Assembly: GCA_022648545.1 (NCBI GenBank)
Contig: JALCMP010000021.1
Location: 1-34,331, forward strand
From: Bacteroidales bacterium
GTDB lineage: Bacteria; Bacteroidota; Bacteroidia; Bacteroidales; UBA932
Direction: 5' to 3'
Length of the DNA stretch: 34,331 nucleotides
Shown here: piece by piece, positions 33,483 through 34,331 of the stretch
Layout: each line of letters begins with the position of its first letter
Numbering within the stretch: position 1 is the stretch's first letter
Notes under the pieces: generated by a model
The model's input: only the letters and a program-made list of their open reading frames with translations
The model's database searches: none
Told to the model about the DNA's origin: nothing
Made by a program: the position numbers and the translations under genes

Positions 33483-34331
33483 TTAAAGCAGTTTTATGAA
33501 TTCATCGAAAAGAAATTCCGTGTCCGTAGGACCGCTGGAAGCTTCTGGATGGAATTGGGCGGAAAAGAACGGTTTGGTTTTATGTCTTATGCCTTCGTTC
33601 GTATTATCGTTCATGTTTACGAAAAGGGCTTCCCAGTCATTCCCTAAAGTATTTCCGTCTACGGCATATCCGTGATTTTGGGAAGTAATATAGCATTTGT
33701 CAGAACCTACGAGCCTTACCGGCTGATTGTGTCCCCGGTGTCCGTATTTCAGCTTGAAAATGTCGGCACCGCCCGCTTTGGAGAGTAATTGATTGCCCAT
33801 GCATATTCCGAATATGGGCTTGTTGCCGCAAAGTGCCTTGCGTATATTCTCTACTGTTTCCGTACAAAGGGTAGGATCTCCCGGACCGTTGGAGATGAAG
33901 AGGCCGTCGTACTGGAGGTCGTTAAAATCGTAATTCCATGGAACTCTTATTACAGTTACGTCCCTTTTAAGGAAACATCTTATTATATTATATTTTACTC
34001 CGCAGTCTACAAGAATTATACGTTTTTTACCTCTGCCGTATTCCATAACTTCCCTGCAGCTTACTATGTCTACTTGATTCTCGAGATTTGGATCGGTGAT
34101 TGCTCGCGTTTTGTCTCCGTTCTCCATTACAATTTTGCCGAGCATGGTTCCTTTTTCCCTGATAATTTTTGTGAGTGCCCTGGTGTCTATTCCGAAAACG
34201 GCTGGAATTTTTTCTCTTTTTAGCCATTCTCCAAGGCTTTCTATTGCATTCCAGTGGCTATAATCGGCAGAATAATCGGAGATTATAAGTCCGCGGACAT
34301 AAATTTTATCGGATTCGAAATTTTGGGGAAG
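33483..34331 (-). CDS. carA: Carbamoyl-phosphate synthase, small subunit (N-terminus beyond window)
   Basis: CarA is the glutaminase that feeds ammonia to CarB. 282 residues are present; the frame is open to the window edge, so roughly 80-95 N-terminal residues are missing. Visible: PQNFESDKIYVRGLIISDYS, GIDTRALTKIIREKGTM at the end of the N-terminal domain, VDCGVKYNIIR, then the class I glutamine amidotransferase domain with SNGPGDP, GICMGNQLL (nucleophilic Cys, with Asn where His is usual in GICLGHQ) and QFHPEAS with the triad His and Glu. It should be active. carB follows 2 bases after its stop. Confidence 0.96.
   Translation of the reverse strand, partial: LPQNFESDKIYVRGLIISDYSADYSHWNAIESLGEWLKREKIPAVFGIDTRALTKIIREKGTMLGKIVMENGDKTRAITDPNLENQVDIVSCREVMEYGRGKKRIILVDCGVKYNIIRCFLKRDVTVIRVPWNYDFNDLQYDGLFISNGPGDPTLCTETVENIRKALCGNKPIFGICMGNQLLSKAGGADIFKLKYGHRGHNQPVRLVGSDKCYITSQNHGYAVDGNTLGNDWEALFVNMNDNTNEGIRHKTKPFFSAQFHPEASSGPTDTEFLFDEFIKLL

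Overview
The window looks like chromosomal DNA from a member of the Bacteroidota, most likely the order Bacteroidales. The protein families (HtpG with a charged C-terminal insert, long-form QueA, the NHRDIVLD acyltransferase family, CarAB of Bacteroidota type) and promoters of the form TTTG / TAnnTTTG support this. The base composition is moderately AT-rich. There is no insertion sequence, prophage, CRISPR array or rRNA. All coding regions look intact except the two cut by the window ends: argS on the left and carA on the right.

Layout. 1-4863 (+): end of argS, a small acidic conserved protein, a ClC chloride transporter and the Tex RNA-binding protein. 4841-7957 (-): polyprenol-phosphate mannosyltransferase, dihydroorotase and an EamA exporter, in one operon. 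8019-9323 (-): a secreted histidine-acid phosphatase, divergent from htpG (9512-11560, +). 11612-13254: VanZ-like protein (-) and M19 dipeptidase (+). 13259-16132 (-): an XRE regulator, pyrD and cinA. 16133-16656 is the only long gene-free stretch; it holds a cluster of TTAC-N4-GTAA dyads, one of which lies inside the queA promoter. 16657-20828 (+): queA, a membrane M28-peptidase homologue that has lost its zinc ligands, an acyltransferase, and tRNA-Pro(CGG), whose 5' end supplies the acyltransferase stop codon. 20914-21834 (-): MscS channel. 21982-22383 (+): Ala-rich coiled-coil lipoprotein. 22473-29204 (-): seven-gene operon of a MarR regulator, five heterodisulfide-reductase-like genes and a cysteate synthase. 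29271-34331 (-): carA, carB and a Ca2+/Na+ antiporter.

The most interesting part is the MarR-Hdr-cysteate synthase operon. Its gene order C1-B1-A-C2-B2 matches what I recall for the sHdr sulfur-oxidation complexes, which release sulfite. Here the B2 subunit is fused to a membrane cytochrome-b-like domain. The last gene, one base behind, encodes an enzyme family that uses sulfite to make cysteate, the head-group precursor of Bacteroidota sulfonolipids. I infer a membrane-linked thiol/sulfur redox module that may feed sulfite to sulfonolipid synthesis. The promoter is an almost ideal Bacteroidota promoter overlapped by an inverted repeat suited to MarR.

The pyrimidine genes pyrC, pyrD and carAB lie in three separate transcription units within this one window. 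Envelope functions (mannosyltransferase, acyltransferase, lipoprotein, channels) are interspersed. All functional calls rest on reading motifs by eye; no search was run.
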